From an uncultured Collinsella sp. (GTDB lineage Bacteria; Actinomycetota; Coriobacteriia; Coriobacteriales; Coriobacteriaceae): 7,205 bases of DNA. The stretch covers positions 1 through 7,205 of the forward strand of contig CALBBA010000242.1 of the NCBI GenBank assembly GCA_937926755.1, in the 5' to 3' direction. Below the pieces are notes generated by a model. It ran no database searches and was not told the origin of the DNA. It was given only the letters and a program-made list of their open reading frames with translations. Made by a program: the position numbers and the translations under genes. This document shows, in pieces, positions 7,174 to 7,205 of the stretch (its first letter is position 1; each line of letters opens with the position of its first letter).

Positions 7174-7205
7174 CCCCTGCCCCGGCACCCGGCGGGCAAA
7201 CCCTC

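Overview
The window is GC-rich and densely coded on the + strand. It looks like a chromosomal segment from an anaerobic actinobacterium of the Coriobacteriia, plausibly Collinsella or a close relative. That assignment is inference from base composition, the beta-alpha fused carboxyltransferase gene and general protein character; no search was run.

Region 1 (1-5042) is the distal part of a type II fatty acid synthesis operon: accB (5' end cut by the window), fabZ, accC, a fused accD-accA gene, then a membrane protein resembling a PTS sugar permease (EIIC). The genes are tightly packed: 9- and 10-nt gaps, a 14-nt overlap between accC and accDA, and a 16-nt gap before the permease. A strong intrinsic terminator follows at 5081-5113. 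Together accB, accC and accDA encode a complete acetyl-CoA carboxylase: the biotin carrier, the biotin carboxylase, and both halves of the carboxyltransferase on one polypeptide. This makes malonyl-CoA, and FabZ performs the dehydration step of chain elongation. The permease gene is the odd member, since no IIA or IIB partner is present.

Region 2 (5114-7013) begins with a candidate promoter abutting the terminator and holds two genes. One is a cation diffusion facilitator (384 aa) whose metal-site residues resemble manganese exporters and whose C-terminal cytosolic domain appears duplicated. The other, 39 nt downstream, is a histidine-phosphatase (phosphoglycerate-mutase-like) protein with somewhat different codon use.

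Region 3 (7014-7205) contains no convincing gene. Its main content is an 85-bp imperfect palindrome (7089-7173), bounded by TTAAG/CTTAA and with a perfect 9-bp central stem. It could be a dispersed palindromic repeat, a MITE-like relic or a structured RNA.

I see no CRISPR array, tRNA, rRNA, insertion sequence or defence locus. The core genes are ordinary housekeeping functions. The points most worth a second look are the orphan EIIC-like gene inside the operon, the palindromic element, the doubled domain of the metal exporter and the beta-alpha carboxyltransferase fusion.
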